DNA of 15,024 nt from CAZWAP01 sp964632005 (GCA_964632005.1 CAZWAP010000052.1:1-15024), one strand, 5' to 3'. Counted from the stretch's first letter, positions 8,804 through 15,024 are shown. Notes: generated from the letters alone by a model not told the origin. Numbers and translations are program-made.

Positions 8804-10330
8804 ATGCATCAGCAAGAACGTTGTTTGCTACTGGCTCTGGCCGTCGAAGCATTCTTGGTCCTGGCAACGGGCTGCTCAACACAAGTCTCTGCCCGGAGAT
8901 TTGACCCCACCTGGGAGTCATTGGAGCAATATGAATGCCCGCAATGGTTTCGAGACGCCAAGCTGGGTATATTTATGCACTGGGGCCCGTGTTCAATACC
9001 CGGTGTAGACAGCTGGTATGCAAGGAATATGTATATCGAGGGTCACCGTACCTACAAGTATCACGTGCAGACCTATGGTCACCCTTCTGAGTTCGGCTAC
9101 AAAGACATCATCGCCCTTTGGAAGGCCGAAAAGTTCGATCCTGGCAGACTTGTTCGACTCTATAAGCAGGCAGGCGCAAGGTACGTAGTTCCTGTTGCTG
9201 TCCACCATGATAACTTCGATTTGTGGAACTCCAAGTGGCACCGGTGGAATGCAGTTAAGTTCGGCCCAAAAAAGGACATCATTGGCATGTGGCGCGAAGC
9301 GGTACTCGAACAGGGCTTACGATTCGGAGTCTCCGTTCATCTCGCCCGGAGTTACAGTTGGTTTAACACCAATAAGGGCAGCGATAAAAAGGGGCCCTAC
9401 GCGGGAGTACCTTACGATGGCAATGATCCCAAGTATGTCGAGCTCTACCATGAAAAGCACGATGATACCAATTTCAGATATCCCAAGAAACCGCCAGATT
9501 CGTGGAAGCGGTCCTGGAGCAATCGTGTCAAGGACCTGCTGGATAACTACCACCCCGACCTTCTCTATTTCGACGGAGGTATTCCATTTGGCCAGGTCGG
9601 GCGCAGCGTCGTTGCCTATTACTACAATCAAAATATGAAGTGGCACGATGGCAAACTGGAGGCTGTACTTAACATAAAGAAGTGGGCTGACGGGTCCCAC
9701 GGGGACTACCGAGACGGGATTTGTGTTCGAGACGTGGAACGCGGAGTCTTAAGCCAGATCACCGAAGAGCCCTGGCAGACCGACACTTCCATCGGCCCGT
9801 GGTACTGGATGAAGGCGAGCCGATACAGGTCGGTAGACTCAATCGTAGACAACCTCGTTGATATAGTCAGCAAAAACGGCAACTTGCTGTTGAATGTTCC
9901 GCTCCGAGCGGATGGGACTCTGGACAAACAGGCTGAGACCATCCTGGTCGAGCTTGGCAAGTGGATGGACGTCAACGGCGAAGCCATCTATGGCAGTCGG
10001 CCATGGAAGGTTTTCGGCGAGGGCCCCACCTCTGTTGAGGGCGGTCATTTCAAAGAAAGAACCGAGCCGTTTACCCCAGGAGATATTCGCTTTACCTCAA
10101 AAGGCAACGTGCTCTACGCCATCTGTCTGGCTTGGCCTGGAGACGGAGAAACCATCACCATCAAATCCCTTTCGACAGAACAGGAACAGGCCAGGGTTTT
10201 GAAAGTCGCTCTTTTGGGTTGGACGGGCAGGTTGAGATGGCAACGAGATAGCAAGGGCTTAGAGGTCCAGATGCCCCCTGAAAAGCCTTGTAAACATGCG
10301 TTCACCCTGAAGATCGAGTTGAACAAGTAA
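8804..10330 (+). CDS. Alpha-L-fucosidase, GH29, predicted lipoprotein
   Basis: A 508-residue enzyme predicted to release alpha-linked L-fucose from glycans by the retaining GH29 mechanism. The N-terminus has a hydrophobic stretch ending in the lipobox LATGC, so Cys24 would be lipidated after export. Family landmarks follow in order: WFRDAKLGIFMHWGPCS with His59-Trp60-Gly61; ARYVVPVAVHHDNFDLWNS with His134-His135 (most members read HHDGF); DLLYFDGG, whose Asp257 is the likely nucleophile; WQTDTSIG at 324-331; and NGNLLLNVP at 358-366 before a beta-sandwich-like tail. Length is normal for the family. The acid/base residue cannot be placed by eye. A GH116 remnant lies upstream and a deacetylase-like remnant downstream on the other strand, so it is the surviving glycosidase of this stretch. 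Substrate could be fucosylated glycoprotein or algal fucan; the sequence does not decide. An inverted repeat at 8723-8757 may regulate it. Confidence 0.88.
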   Translation: MHQQERCLLLALAVEAFLVLATGCSTQVSARRFDPTWESLEQYECPQWFRDAKLGIFMHWGPCSIPGVDSWYARNMYIEGHRTYKYHVQTYGHPSEFGYKDIIALWKAEKFDPGRLVRLYKQAGARYVVPVAVHHDNFDLWNSKWHRWNAVKFGPKKDIIGMWREAVLEQGLRFGVSVHLARSYSWFNTNKGSDKKGPYAGVPYDGNDPKYVELYHEKHDDTNFRYPKKPPDSWKRSWSNRVKDLLDNYHPDLLYFDGGIPFGQVGRSVVAYYYNQNMKWHDGKLEAVLNIKKWADGSHGDYRDGICVRDVERGVLSQITEEPWQTDTSIGPWYWMKASRYRSVDSIVDNLVDIVSKNGNLLLNVPLRADGTLDKQAETILVELGKWMDVNGEAIYGSRPWKVFGEGPTSVEGGHFKERTEPFTPGDIRFTSKGNVLYAICLAWPGDGETITIKSLSTEQEQARVLKVALLGWTGRLRWQRDSKGLEVQMPPEKPCKHAFTLKIELNK

Positions 10331-10424
10331 CTCCGTCAAGGCCGGGGATGTGGCTGCCTGATGGGATGTTAGGGCAAAAAAAGGACAAAATGTCCCTTCC
10401 CGTTTATGCCGACGGAGAGGGGGG
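10331..10424. other. Intergenic stretch after the fucosidase
   Basis: No gene is seen. It holds an A7 run and short hairpin at 10376-10395 (listed separately) and a 7-base inverted pair CTCCGTC (10331-10337) / GACGGAG (10411-10417), too far apart to be convincing. Confidence 0.4.
10376..10395 (-). terminator. Possible rho-independent terminator, minus strand
   Basis: Read on the minus strand, GGACA-TTT-TGTCC forms a five-base stem (extendable through a G-U and two A-T pairs) followed directly by T7. It would end transcripts coming leftwards from the oxidoreductase and deacetylase-like remnant. The stem is short, so this is tentative. Confidence 0.35.
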
Positions 10425-10829
10425 ATTTTGGGCGGGCCTATAAGCGTTCTTTTTGCTGGGATAATAACCTTGATTCCAGTAGCCGCCCTATAGAGTATAT
10501 CCGTCTGTTCCGAGCTGGTCCTTGCGATTACACGAGGCGACGATCCCGTACTTGTCATGCATATACTGCAACGTGTGAGCGTCAATGAACCATGATCCCA
10601 CTGACATTGAGTAATAACCGAAAATCTTCTTGAAATCGCCGATGTAAGTGCCAACCGGTTTCACACGCTCTTCAGGCGAGTAACTGGTCGCGAAGCCGAC
10701 ATCCGCGTGCCAGTCCCATCGATAGCGTCCGCGCCACTTGTAACCGTTGTTTTCGACCAGGGGCTGGGGGGAATTTTCCGACCAGACACCAATCTCGAAC
10801 ATATCGAGATGCTGTGAAACACCAATCAT
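10425..10829 (-). pseudogene. Fragment of a polysaccharide-deacetylase (NodB-like) domain protein, with in-frame amber stop
   Basis: Reading leftwards from the ATG at 10829, 113 codons give aromatic-rich text: DMFEIGVWSEN, WRGRYRWDWHADVGFA, YIGDFKKIFGYY, SVGSWFIDAHTLQYMHDKYGI, ASCNRKDQLGTDGYTL. The 'SVGSWFIDA.TL.YM..KYGI' pattern resembles NodB-fold polysaccharide deacetylase-like proteins I associate with glycan-degrading bacteria. The frame stops at TAG (10488-10490), but past it the same frame continues in the same style, GGYWNQGYYPSKKNAY, to about 10428. The stop therefore looks like a TGG-to-TAG change. Both ends are missing: upstream the frame meets another TAG at 10842-10844, and downstream recognisable text ceases. 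It lies 72 bases beyond the oxidoreductase on the same strand and may once have followed it in an operon. The family call is moderate; the broken state is clearer. Confidence 0.6.
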
Positions 10830-10901
10830 CCTCTCAAATAACTATGGCCTTGTTGCAAGATATCGGCCCGTAAGGCTTCCGTGATCGAACTCAAAACGCT
10901 G

Positions 10902-12284
10902 CTATAGTGATTCGCCGTACTCCCATCCTTTTCTTACGGGTTCTTTTATGTAAGCGTTTAACTCCGGATGGTTAGTAATTCGGGCGCTCTTGGCGTCCCA
11001 TTCGATCCGGGTATTGAATCGCTGGGCCAGTACCCCCAGTAGAATGATCTCGGTCAATTTTGCGGCGTAGCTAAAATTGGAGCCTGGTTCGGGCCCTTCG
11101 CCCTTGATTGCGCGAAGCCACTCGCGGAACGGTCCGCCTTTGACGCGTGGGATCCACTGCTTTGGCGGATTGGCCTTCCATTCGGCGCGTACCGCGTCGG
11201 GGATGATGGTTGGCGGTCCGGCGTGGGTTCCGCAGCCAAGCATTCCTTTGGTTCCCACCATCCAGCAGGCCCTGCCGAGGTGAGCAGCGTGTTGGGCTCC
11301 GAACTTCTCGATACGTCCGACTTTGTTCCAGTCCTGCGGGCCATCAAACCAGTAGAGCGTTACCGGGCCACGAGCACCTTTCGCCGGGAAATGAAACTTT
11401 ATGCGGGAGCCGGCCGGAATGACGCCCTTGAGCGAAGGTTTGCGATACAGGCATTCGACGACAGTGGGCGGGTCCAGATCGAGCGCCCAGACGGGAGTGT
11501 CCAGCGTGTGACAGCCCCAGTCGCCGAGCATGCCCGAGCCGAAGTCGTAGAACGCCCGCCATTTGTAAGGGTGGTAACCCCTGTAGAACGGCCGCTTCTT
11601 CGCCGGCCCAATCCACAAGTCCCACGACAGCCCTTCGGGCACTGGTGATACCGGTGGGGGCATAGTCTCGGGATTGGCAAAATGCTTGCCGCCCATTTGA
11701 GGCCCGCCATTGTGGGTGTAAACTACACTAACCTCGCCAATGACACCCGCGCGGTATGCTTCCACGGAATTCCGAATGCCGTCGCCTGCGTGGCCTTGGT
11801 TGCCCATCTGGGTAATGACCTTGTAGCGTTCCTTGGCCTTGACCAGGGTGCGCGTCTGCCAGATATTATGGGCCAGCGGTTTCTGGGTGTAGACGTGAAT
11901 ACCGCGTTCCATGGCCGCGAGGGTGGCCGGGAAATGAGTGTGATCCGGCGTCGAGACCACTACCGCATCGATCTGCTTGTGCATCTTATCGAGCATCACC
12001 CGGTAGTCGTCAAAGAACGGCTGGGTGGTGCGCCAGTTCTTCATGTTCTCGGCGCAGTGGTTGCGATCCACGTCGCAGAAGGCTACGAGGTTTTCATCCT
12101 TGCAGCCCTGTTCGTAGGGCTGGCGTGCGATCCAGCCTCCGGATCCTATGAACGCTACGTTGATTTTCTCATTGGCCGAGCCGCCGGACCGGCCAATGGC
12201 GAATCCCGACAAGGCCGTGCTCGCAGCGAGGGCGCCGGCCGTCTTGGACAAAAAGCGTCGTCGATTGATCTTCAGATTCGTCAT
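10902..12284 (-). CDS. Gfo/Idh/MocA family oxidoreductase with Tat signal peptide
   Basis: A 460-residue NAD(P)-dependent oxidoreductase predicted to act on a sugar or sugar derivative after twin-arginine export. I start at ATG 12284, which places NRRRFL (residues 7-12) and a small-residue hydrophobic stretch in a proper Tat signal. The open frame extends 53 codons further, but that part covers the predicted promoter. Family marks: Rossmann strand VAFIGSGG (about 43-50), acidic FCDVD (about 69-73), STPDHTH, TQKPLAH (133-139, in place of the usual EKP, a common variant), QMGNQGH, and GDWGCH (254-259) in the substrate domain. Tat-exported members are very numerous in Planctomycetes. The nearby fucosidase and glycosidase remnants suggest a role in modifying released sugars, but the substrate is unknown. 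A second copy of its promoter and first 29 codons lies at 14432-14636. Confidence 0.88.
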   Translation of the reverse strand: MTNLKINRRRFLSKTAGALAASTALSGFAIGRSGGSANEKINVAFIGSGGWIARQPYEQGCKDENLVAFCDVDRNHCAENMKNWRTTQPFFDDYRVMLDKMHKQIDAVVVSTPDHTHFPATLAAMERGIHVYTQKPLAHNIWQTRTLVKAKERYKVITQMGNQGHAGDGIRNSVEAYRAGVIGEVSVVYTHNGGPQMGGKHFANPETMPPPVSPVPEGLSWDLWIGPAKKRPFYRGYHPYKWRAFYDFGSGMLGDWGCHTLDTPVWALDLDPPTVVECLYRKPSLKGVIPAGSRIKFHFPAKGARGPVTLYWFDGPQDWNKVGRIEKFGAQHAAHLGRACWMVGTKGMLGCGTHAGPPTIIPDAVRAEWKANPPKQWIPRVKGGPFREWLRAIKGEGPEPGSNFSYAAKLTEIILLGVLAQRFNTRIEWDAKSARITNHPELNAYIKEPVRKGWEYGESL

Positions 12285-12321
12285 ATTGTTCTTCACGCTC
12301 CTGGGTCGCACCATTGTGTTT

Positions 12322-12333
12322 TGTTGGCCAACA
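12322..12333. promoter_or_regulatory. 12-bp palindrome in the oxidoreductase 5' UTR
   Basis: TGTTGGCCAACA is a perfect palindrome about 20-30 bases after the predicted transcription start. A related TTGGCC occurs at 12341-12346, centred 17 bases away. The pair could be an operator or, in RNA, a GGCCAA/TTGGCC hairpin with a nine-base loop. The same sequence recurs at 14556-14567. Confidence 0.4.
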
Positions 12334-12359
12334 GACATATTTGGCCACAACAGGCTATG

Positions 12360-12389
12360 ATTATACACCCCCGCCACCCTGTAAATCAA
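12360..12389 (-). promoter_or_regulatory. Predicted sigma70-type promoter of the oxidoreductase gene
   Basis: On the minus strand a TTGATT -35 box (12389-12384) and a perfect TATAAT -10 box (12365-12360) are 18 bases apart. Transcription would start near 12353, leaving a UTR of roughly 70 bases before ATG 12284. Confidence 0.6.
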
Positions 12390-12402
12390 GTCAATCACCG
12401 CA

Positions 12403-12592
12403 GCGATTCGCCCTGCGATGACGCTGCTCGCAGCCCGTCGCACGCGGACCGGAGTAGCGCATTGCGTCGTGAGACTTTGAAACGAACATTTTTTGAAACT
12501 TTCGGCCGAGCGCGTAAAAATCGAAAAATCGTACGGCAGTTTTATAAGCTAATGAAACTGGCCGCCTACCAATCCGCTATTTGGAAAGTGCA
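12403..12592. other. Intergenic stretch between repeat and serpin remnant
   Basis: No intact gene is seen. The part nearest the remnant (from about 12548) stays open in the frame of the KAFIEVN segment and may be decayed serpin sequence, but it shows no firm match. Confidence 0.3.
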
Positions 12593-12731
12593 GATAAAGC
12601 CTTTATTGAAGTTAATGCAGATTGAATTTCCTGGAGTTTTCCGGGCCGACCACCCGTTTATCTTTATCATTAAGGATAATCGTTCGGGAAGCATATTGTT
12701 TATGCGCAGGGTGATGAATCCAGATGGGTGA
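12593..12731 (+). pseudogene. Serpin C-terminal remnant lacking the reactive-centre loop
   Basis: Two adjacent pieces in different frames read as serpin sequence. DKAFIEVNAD (12593-12622, then TGA) matches the hinge-side strand that in serpins precedes the reactive-centre loop. Within about 16 bases, in another frame, FRADHPFIFIIKDNRSGS begins at 12639 and runs through ILF and RVMNP to a TGA at 12729-12731; this is the serpin C-terminal signature block. In an intact serpin roughly 20-30 loop residues separate the two, so the loop is deleted and the frame broken. Serpins are suicide inhibitors of serine or cysteine proteases. The body of the protein (more than 300 residues) is absent. Nothing suggests that the remnant is functional. 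Confidence 0.75.
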
Positions 12732-12793
12732 TTTACGAAAGCTAATATAGGCTGTCGCAAAAGACAGGCGAGTGATACAATGATATGAGTTAG

Positions 12794-12940
12794 GCCTTAA
12801 AAGCGCAAAGTAGCAACACGCAGATTTCCCAAGGCTGGTGGGGTGATAATGGCTTGGTTGATATTGGCGATGTCGATGGGGATGACAACGTCTTCTTGTG
12901 GGGTAACGGCTTGATCTCCCAAGTGAAGCTAAACCCATAA
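12794..12940 (+). pseudogene. Possible tail of an FG-GAP/VCBS-like protein
   Basis: After a TAG at 12791-12793 one frame stays open for 48 codons and ends with TAA at 12938-12940, 14 bases before the next gene. It contains GLVDIGDVDGDDNVFLWGNG, an aspartate-rich pattern like a calcium loop of FG-GAP/VCBS repeats, and ends VKLNP. There is no good start. It may be the 3' end of a gene carried along with the following one, or chance. Low certainty. Confidence 0.3.
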
Positions 12941-12954
12941 TTGGAGACATTGAA

Positions 12955-14397
12955 ATGAACCCGTTAAGGCCAAGTAAAAAGTGGGTTTTAGCAGCTATTG
13001 GACTTTTGCTGGCCCTGTTAATTATGAAGATAATGTTGCTTCTGATCGCCAAGCCCAAAATTACAGTTGATTATGTAGCTGAATATAACGAAACGTCTCG
13101 TCCACAAAATTATGTCCCCAGTGAAAATGCCACACCGTATTACCAAAAGGCCTTTGATGCATTTGTTGAAATGCCTGACGAACTTCGGAAACCCTATGTT
13201 AACTGGCCCACAGATTTTAATGATGCTGAGCAAGCTCTGCTCGAAAAATGGCTCGTTTCAAATACACTGGCCTTTGAATACGTTAAAAGGGCGTCGGACA
13301 AAGCTTATTATTGGTTAAAGCGAAAGGCAGAAGAAGATGGCTATATAGGTAGTATTACGACCCCTGACTTAAGCCGCCTTCGGAAACTAACCGAGGCACT
13401 TGGCTGGAGTGCGAGATATAATGCTGTTAAGGCCCGGTTTCGACTTGCATTTGAGAACGTTCTCGTTTGCTACAAGGCAGCAAATCATAAATGTCGTCCA
13501 AATTTGTTCGTGACTGAGCAGCTTGTAGGACTTCGCATTAAACAAGACACAATCCGCAATGCTCTTATCATTTTGGATAAATCACATGTTGAAAATAACG
13601 CTTTAGTGTTTCTTCAAGACGCTTTACAGACAGAGCTTAACAACGATGATTATGTACCATCTATACAAGCAGAAAAGTATTTTCTGTATGACGCATTACA
13701 GCGATTATTCATTGATAACGGCAAGGGTACGGGGCGTTTAGCTTGGAGAACAGGCTGGTGCATTGAAACGTCCTCTGGCAAATGGAGCAACTTCAGAAGA
13801 AGGTTGCACGCCTGTTTTGCAGGGCCGACCAGAAACGAGATTGTTAGCCAAATTGAAAGGGTTTTAAGGATATCTGGCCAGATAATGACTAAAACACCCT
13901 GGCAGGTTAAGAGTGAAGATACCGATTGTTTTGAAGAAATAGAAAACATTAATAACAGCAATTGGTTTTTGCAGATTTTTGGTGTAAGCCCCAGAAGCAT
14001 TTTTTACTTGTATCATGAAACAAAGACACAAACAGAAGCCTTGATTGCTGTCCTCGCAATTCTACGCTATAAAACTGATACCGGCCAATTTCCTGAAACG
14101 CTTGATGAGCTTGTTTCTTCAGGTCATCTGCACGCTGCTCCGAACGACCCTTACAGTAGCAGTTCTTTGGTTTATAAGCTGACGGAAGAAGGCTTCAAAT
14201 TGTACAGCGTGGGCAGGGATTTTTCAGATGAGGGTGGAACGGTAGAGGTACTTAATGAGCCAATGCAAATGCCGGGCTTCAAGAAAGTAGCCATAATTCC
14301 TCGCGTATATCCACTTGACATTGTTTATTGGCCTGTTAAAATTCAGAGAGGCTGCGATACAACTTCACCTTTAAGGGAGCTGAAAGAATCAGAGTAG
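12955..14397 (+). CDS. Membrane-anchored protein of unknown function with pseudopilin-like C-terminal segment
   Basis: A 480-residue protein that I cannot assign to a named family. ATG at 12955 has GGAG eight bases upstream. Residues 1-9 are basic, and about 10-32 form one hydrophobic helix, so the rest is probably outside the membrane. The middle is mainly helical, with repeated Tyr/Trp/Leu and no catalytic motif I recognise. Residues about 360-428 (ALIAVLAILRYKTDTGQFPETLDEL, then NDPYSSSSLVY, GFKLYSVGRDFSDEGG) resemble the C-terminal part of GspG-like pseudopilins, a pattern I have seen in planctomycete hypothetical proteins; the N-terminal prepilin site is absent. Composition is unlike its neighbours: two 60-base samples counted were 35% and 42% G+C, against 60% in a sample of the peptidase gene. 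The gene sits between the two copies of the 205-bp repeat and probably arrived from elsewhere. Confidence 0.75.
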   Translation: MNPLRPSKKWVLAAIGLLLALLIMKIMLLLIAKPKITVDYVAEYNETSRPQNYVPSENATPYYQKAFDAFVEMPDELRKPYVNWPTDFNDAEQALLEKWLVSNTLAFEYVKRASDKAYYWLKRKAEEDGYIGSITTPDLSRLRKLTEALGWSARYNAVKARFRLAFENVLVCYKAANHKCRPNLFVTEQLVGLRIKQDTIRNALIILDKSHVENNALVFLQDALQTELNNDDYVPSIQAEKYFLYDALQRLFIDNGKGTGRLAWRTGWCIETSSGKWSNFRRRLHACFAGPTRNEIVSQIERVLRISGQIMTKTPWQVKSEDTDCFEEIENINNSNWFLQIFGVSPRSIFYLYHETKTQTEALIAVLAILRYKTDTGQFPETLDELVSSGHLHAAPNDPYSSSSLVYKLTEEGFKLYSVGRDFSDEGGTVEVLNEPMQMPGFKKVAIIPRVYPLDIVYWPVKIQRGCDTTSPLRELKESE

Positions 14398-14413
14398 AAA
14401 AGGAAACAGAAGC

Positions 14414-14518
14414 TCAAAGAAGAGAGGAGCGGGCGAATCCCGACAAGGCCGTGCTCGCAGCGAGGGCGCCGGCCGTCTTGGACAAAAAGCGTCGTCGATT
14501 GATCTTCAGATTCGTCAT
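14414..14518 (-). pseudogene. Truncated duplicate of the oxidoreductase 5' end (Tat signal only)
   Basis: ATG at 14518 opens a 34-codon frame. The first 29 codons are identical to those of the oxidoreductase and encode the whole twin-arginine signal (NRRRFL, ending LSGFA). After the repeat edge the frame runs into unrelated sequence, RSSLL, and stops at 14414-14416. Promoter and ribosome binding region are duplicated too, so a short peptide could be made. It converges with the 480-residue gene, whose stop is 16 bases away. Confidence 0.8.
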
Positions 14519-14636
14519 ATTGTTCTTCACGCTCCTGGGTCGCACCATTGTGTTTTGTTGGCCAACAGACATATTTGGCCACAACAGGCTATGATTATAC
14601 ACCTCCGCCACCCTGTAAATCAAGTCAATGACCGCA
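14432..14636. repeat. 205-bp direct repeat, right copy (truncated duplicate)
   Basis: This copy is 203/205 identical to 12198-12402, without gaps. Its left edge is a clear breakpoint, because the oxidoreductase reading frame is cut after codon 29. Beyond 14636 the flanking sequences of the two copies are unrelated. Together the copies bracket 12403-14431. Confidence 0.95.
14594..14623 (-). promoter_or_regulatory. Duplicated oxidoreductase promoter, now orphan
   Basis: Both boxes are unchanged from the native copy: TTGATT (14623-14618), 18 bases, TATAAT (14599-14594). It points leftwards through the truncated signal-peptide frame and then antisense into the 480-residue gene. Confidence 0.55.
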
Positions 14637-14989
14637 ATCGTCCCAAGTTTTGTGGTTTGGGGTGGCAGAAAAAAAGGCCTTTTTGCGACGTGAGGTAAAA
14701 ACGCTCGACGCGGAGAATGGGCGTTCGACGCGAACAGGACCAGCTTAGCGTGCGGCGTTTTGCGTCAGCGCAAGCGCCAGACTGGTTCGCTTTGGGGTTC
14801 ACACAACGAAGACTTGACGGGACTCACTTTGCGGCAGGCTCAAGATGGTTTGTTATCGGGCTCCATCGGTTGCAGGCGAGCTGCAACTTGAGAGAAGCGG
14901 AAGGCAACTTGAGGGCTGAGCCGAAAGCCGGAGAATCCCCCGCAAAGTTCCACCACAATCCTTGGGACGGTTACTTGTGGATTTCACGG
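14637..14989. other. Stretch without a recognisable gene
   Basis: No convincing coding region on either strand. It contains the palindrome AAAAAGGCCTTTTT (14671-14684), a stem GTTGCAG/CTGCAAC with a five-base loop (14869-14887), and a 10-base direct repeat GCAACTTGAG (14883-14892 and 14904-14913). No function can be given for these. Confidence 0.4.
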
Positions 14990-15018
14990 TTGACACAGCC
15001 ACCCCGGGGGACTATAAT
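14990..15018 (+). promoter_or_regulatory. Perfect consensus sigma70 promoter facing out of the window
   Basis: TTGACA (14990-14995) and TATAAT (15013-15018) match the bacterial consensus at every position with the ideal 17-base spacer. The target gene lies beyond 15024. Confidence 0.7.
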
Positions 15019-15024
15019 CGCCCA

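Larger units (their letters stand above)
12198..12402. repeat. 205-bp direct repeat, left copy (native, joined to the full oxidoreductase gene)
   Basis: The segment matches 14432-14636 base for base at a constant offset of 2234, with only two differences (12370 C versus T, 12396 C versus G). It holds the oxidoreductase promoter, 5' UTR and codons 1-29. Identity stops abruptly at both edges. Confidence 0.95.

Noticed and set aside
10331..10417. Inverted pair CTCCGTC/GACGGAG after the fucosidase
   Set aside because: The seven-base arms are 73 bases apart, easily explained by chance.
12285..12443. Extended oxidoreductase start upstream of ATG 12284
   Set aside because: The extra codons overlap the predicted -10 and -35 boxes and would bury the Tat signal inside the protein.
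11682..12731. Plus-strand open frame of 349 codons
   Set aside because: Most of it lies antisense to the well-supported oxidoreductase gene. Only its last 30 or so codons are meaningful, and those are the serpin remnant.
14869..14960. Stem-loops and CCGAAAGCCGG text suggesting a riboswitch
   Set aside because: No conserved riboswitch core could be matched, and the strong promoter lies downstream, so this stretch would not be in that transcript's leader.

Overview
The window looks like an accessory region of a planctomycete chromosome, probably Phycisphaerae-like. The reasons are large secreted proteins ending in a PKD-like domain, a 'YDDAC' linker and a dockerin-like motif; an exported methyltransferase/PQQ-type propeller protein; a Gfo/Idh/MocA oxidoreductase with a twin-arginine signal; and secreted glycan-active enzymes. 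This assignment rests on recognised domain styles, not on a database search.

Layout. (1) 198-7810, plus strand: two giant secreted proteins 68 bases apart. The first is a 1225-residue methyltransferase/beta-propeller/PKD/dockerin-like protein. The second is a 1288-residue multidomain protein ending in an M66 (StcE-like) zinc metallopeptidase. (2) 7811-8803: debris of a GH116-type glycoside hydrolase with a large internal deletion. (3) 8804-10330, plus: an intact GH29 alpha-L-fucosidase lipoprotein. (4) 10331-10901: a minus-strand fragment of a polysaccharide-deacetylase-like protein interrupted by an amber codon. (5) 10902-12402, minus: an intact Tat-exported Gfo/Idh/MocA oxidoreductase with a good sigma70-type promoter. 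(6) 12403-14431: an AT-rich segment carrying a serpin remnant, a short possible gene tail and an intact 480-residue membrane-anchored protein of unknown function. (7) 14432-14636: a second copy (203 of 205 bases identical) of the oxidoreductase promoter, 5' UTR and signal-peptide codons, cut off after codon 29. (8) 14637-15024: no gene seen, ending in a perfect consensus promoter that fires out of the window.

How it fits together. The intact genes encode envelope or secreted functions: a mucinase-like protease, a fucosidase, a large scaffold-like propeller protein and an exported oxidoreductase. A plausible but unproven reading is a locus for attacking fucosylated glycoproteins or related fucose-containing glycans. 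At least four separate gene remnants (GH116, deacetylase-like, serpin, truncated oxidoreductase copy) lie between them, and a 205-bp direct repeat brackets a segment of different composition. The right half therefore looks like a rearrangement hot spot. I found no tRNA, rRNA, CRISPR array, transposase or integrase.
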